From NCBI GenBank assembly GCA_013115135.1, contig JABANP010000553.1, positions 1-33,121 on the forward strand: a DNA stretch of 33,121 nucleotides, written 5' to 3'. The translations under genes and the position numbers were made by a program. Source of the DNA: Perkinsus olseni (lineage: Eukaryota > Perkinsozoa > Perkinsida > Perkinsidae). Shown here piece by piece: positions 31,128 to 33,121 of the stretch. Every line of letters begins with the position of its first letter. Position 1 is the stretch's first letter. Under the pieces are notes generated by a model. It worked only from the letters and a program-made list of their open reading frames with translations. It had not been told where the DNA came from and did not search any database.

Positions 31128-31908
31128 CAGCTATAAGGTTCTCAATGGTGACGAATAGCAGCTCAATTGTGCTGCCCCCTAGGCCCTAGGGCCTGCACAA
31201 CGATCCATGCATTTATACTGGAGTTCCGTGCTACCTCCACAGCGTGCTAATTCCAGAGGACACTAAAATCAGAATAAACCCTGGTGCCGAGATGCTCACC
31301 CTATCTCGGGAGCAAGAATCGAGATGTAAGTGGATTCAAGTGGCGGAGATAGTTGGCATGGTCGTTGAACAGGTCAGCAACAGTGATCTGAATTCTGTCG
31401 AGCTGTGTCAGCTCGAGCGTTGGAGAGACCTGTGTCGGGAAAACAGGCAGCGGAAACTAGTCGGGACGAACTTCCCGAATACAGTCGGTAGCTGGTCGCA
31501 TCTCTTTGCAGTTTGAGGGCAGAGTGAGATTGAGATTCTCAATTTGAGAAGCCTAATGGAGCGGGGCATTGGATCGCGTGACTTCTCGTCATGAACGTAT
31601 AGATGGAACGCACGCGACCTGCCATAATCCTGAGAAACCTCCACAACCTCTAGAAACCGAGCTTTTCCTTCCCAAGGGGAAAGATATTCCCCAAAGTTAG
31701 AGTGGGGACTCCTCACTCCATCTCCAGGAGAAGTGACGGTACACTTTTCTGATCGTTATCGAAAACGAACGACATTCCAAATGGCGGTGTCCATCTCATT
31801 AGCGCGGAGTATCCACAATAACTCGAACGAGACAAGCATAGCTACAGCAACATCAGGTACATGCCACAAACATCAGAACAGCTCTGCGGAGATTAACGGA
31901 TAACTGAC
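31128..31908. other. Region with two competing coding-like fragments, no gene assigned
   Basis: On the plus strand the frame 31247-31516 reads VAEIVGMVVEQVSNSDLNSV and on to ERWRDLCRENRQRK, which is helical. On the minus strand 31716-31408 reads ARFLEVVEVSQDYGRSRAFH and LYVHDEKSRDPM, also protein-like. They overlap at 31408-31516 so both cannot be typical genes, and neither starts with a convincing ATG. Either could be an exon of an unmodelled gene. Confidence 0.3.
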
Positions 31909-33121
31909 TCACTTGCGTACTGGTCGTTTAATGCACCTTCGCGTGGCGACCGTGGAACAGCTTTGAGCTCGGCGACCGCAGGGCGGTGCCCGCATCTGGT
32001 CCCATGACTCGTGAGACGCGAACTGCTTCACTACAGGCCTATCAGGGGTTGTGATGCCGATCTCCTTGCGATCGAGATTAACGTAGACGTCGTGTTGTGC
32101 AAGAAATGGGCCACCAAGAATGAAGGCATCAGGGGAGCCTCCAGTACTTATTAGAAGCCGACACCATTCTTTGACGCATAAATTCGAGTGATACCTCAAA
32201 TCGACCTCAAAAGTAGATCCCGCGGCACCTTGAACGATAACCAGAGGAAGATATTCGGTCATGGTCCTGCGTAACCAGATCCAGCCTTTAGGATCGATGC
32301 GAGCATACAAATGGTGGAAGCTGGTGGGATGGAGCGTGGATGGTCTGCTTGCAACGTGTTGATAGCCGAATGTCGATGCAATAGTTGCCCATATCATCGA
32401 GAATACCTCCTTGGGTACGGTGGTAACATCGCAGCCGGTATCAATAGCCACCGGAAGAGAGTCTCGCTTCATCGATAACTCCCTTACTTGACCACCGCGG
32501 GGCGTACTCTGTACTTTGACGCCGGACGCCGGTATTGCAAAGAGTGCTGCAGACCACGAGACGTTGGTGAGGGGGAAGAATTTTGTATCTTGCCGCTTTG
32601 CTGCGGATTCGCCGAGGATCAACTGACCAGTTATACCAACGCCGAACTCAGATACACGCACTGAGAAGGCAGTCTCAGAGATCGCCCCGGCGCTCACGAG
32701 TTGGCTGAGCAGAGGCGGCATCGCAGCTTCTGTAATCGGCTTGGACGAAGGAATGCTGAGGCCCAAGGTGGCAAAGGGTTGCTGTCCATCATCTATGCGT
32801 GAGCTCCCAATCATCAGACCGACCTGTAAATTGCGAATCTCTCCCTTGCTCAACTTCAAGCTCACCCTCCGAATGACGAATCTGATAACACGTCCGCTAC
32901 CGTAGCCAACTGAGTGTATTTTTTGGGCCCGCAAACTGGCGAGGTCACATGGGTCTGTTGGAGCCTCCACCTCCAACTTGGAGGGCAGAAGTAGCACCCC
33001 GAGGCGAGATCCTTGCACGAGTCGGGGCCCTAGAACCTTTCATACCAACCACCATAGACCAGATACGAGATGAAGCTCGCACTGTCGACAAAAAGGTTTA
33101 TGGGATGACCATCGAAATTCA
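31909..33121 (-). pseudogene. Pepsin-like aspartic protease paralogue, interrupted; 5' end beyond window
   Basis: The minus strand from 33121 begins FDGHPINLFVDSASF, aligning with the complete gene at 1174-2415, including the first catalytic Asp. In that frame a TAG occurs after YERF, where the intact gene has YESIY. About 35 nt further, after CYFCPP, there is a 20-nt insertion that the intact gene lacks, which shifts the frame. Beyond it the frame 33018-31909 continues to the end with the second motif (AIDTGCDVTTVP) and the final AFILGGPFLAQHDV. The C-terminal tail differs from the intact copy. Two independent lesions suggest a pseudogene; sequencing error is less likely but possible. The remaining frame is long, so decay is recent. 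Confidence 0.7.

Noticed and set aside
32960..33000. The 20-nt insertion in the right-hand protease copy as a mini-intron
   Set aside because: A GT...AG span there would be only about 23 nt, below the smallest intron in the window (36 nt), and it would not remove the upstream TAG.

Overview
The window is eukaryotic nuclear DNA, most likely from a flagellated alveolate protist; Perkinsus is my best guess, not a demonstrated identity. The basis is many very short GT-AG introns, an axonemal-dynein assembly factor, a SWIM-finger MULE transposase and a divergent pepsin-like family. I rebuilt the genes by hand by joining exons in frame at GT-AG sites. No transcript data were available, so every multi-exon model is an inference, although exon phases and homology fit well in most of them.

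Layout. 1-2415: two minus-strand aspartic protease genes, one cut by the left edge and one complete. 2416-5031: no gene seen; short tandem repeats and DNA palindromes. 5032-10168 (minus): MULE transposase of four exons whose first intron is a 2.27-kb minisatellite and whose second holds strong hairpins. 10229-11619 (minus): unknown four-exon gene whose third intron carries a 48-bp minisatellite. 11869-20058 (minus): RPA1-like single-stranded-DNA-binding protein of about nine exons; its third intron is 6.7 kb and consists almost wholly of six diverged units of about 1.1 kb, each with a hairpin at the same relative place. 20784-28125 (plus): six genes in one direction: a small NLS-tailed protein, a one-pass membrane protein, a CCDC103 homologue, a 19-exon long-chain acyl-CoA synthetase-like gene that has lost key catalytic motifs, a 77-aa protein, and a secretory SAM-methyltransferase-like protein. 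28555-31111 (minus): 11-exon coiled-coil protein. 31909-33121 (minus): a third, broken aspartic protease copy.

Unifying observation. Of 48 introns I could place, 44 are 36-458 nt and 31 of those are 40-55 nt. The four others (536, 593, 2274 and 6688 nt) each hold a tandem array, each array has a different sequence, and each host gene has just one such intron. Intron-borne tandem arrays are the most interesting feature of this region. Housekeeping roles (DNA replication/repair, cilium assembly) sit beside accessory ones (transposase, protease family, inactive-looking synthetase).
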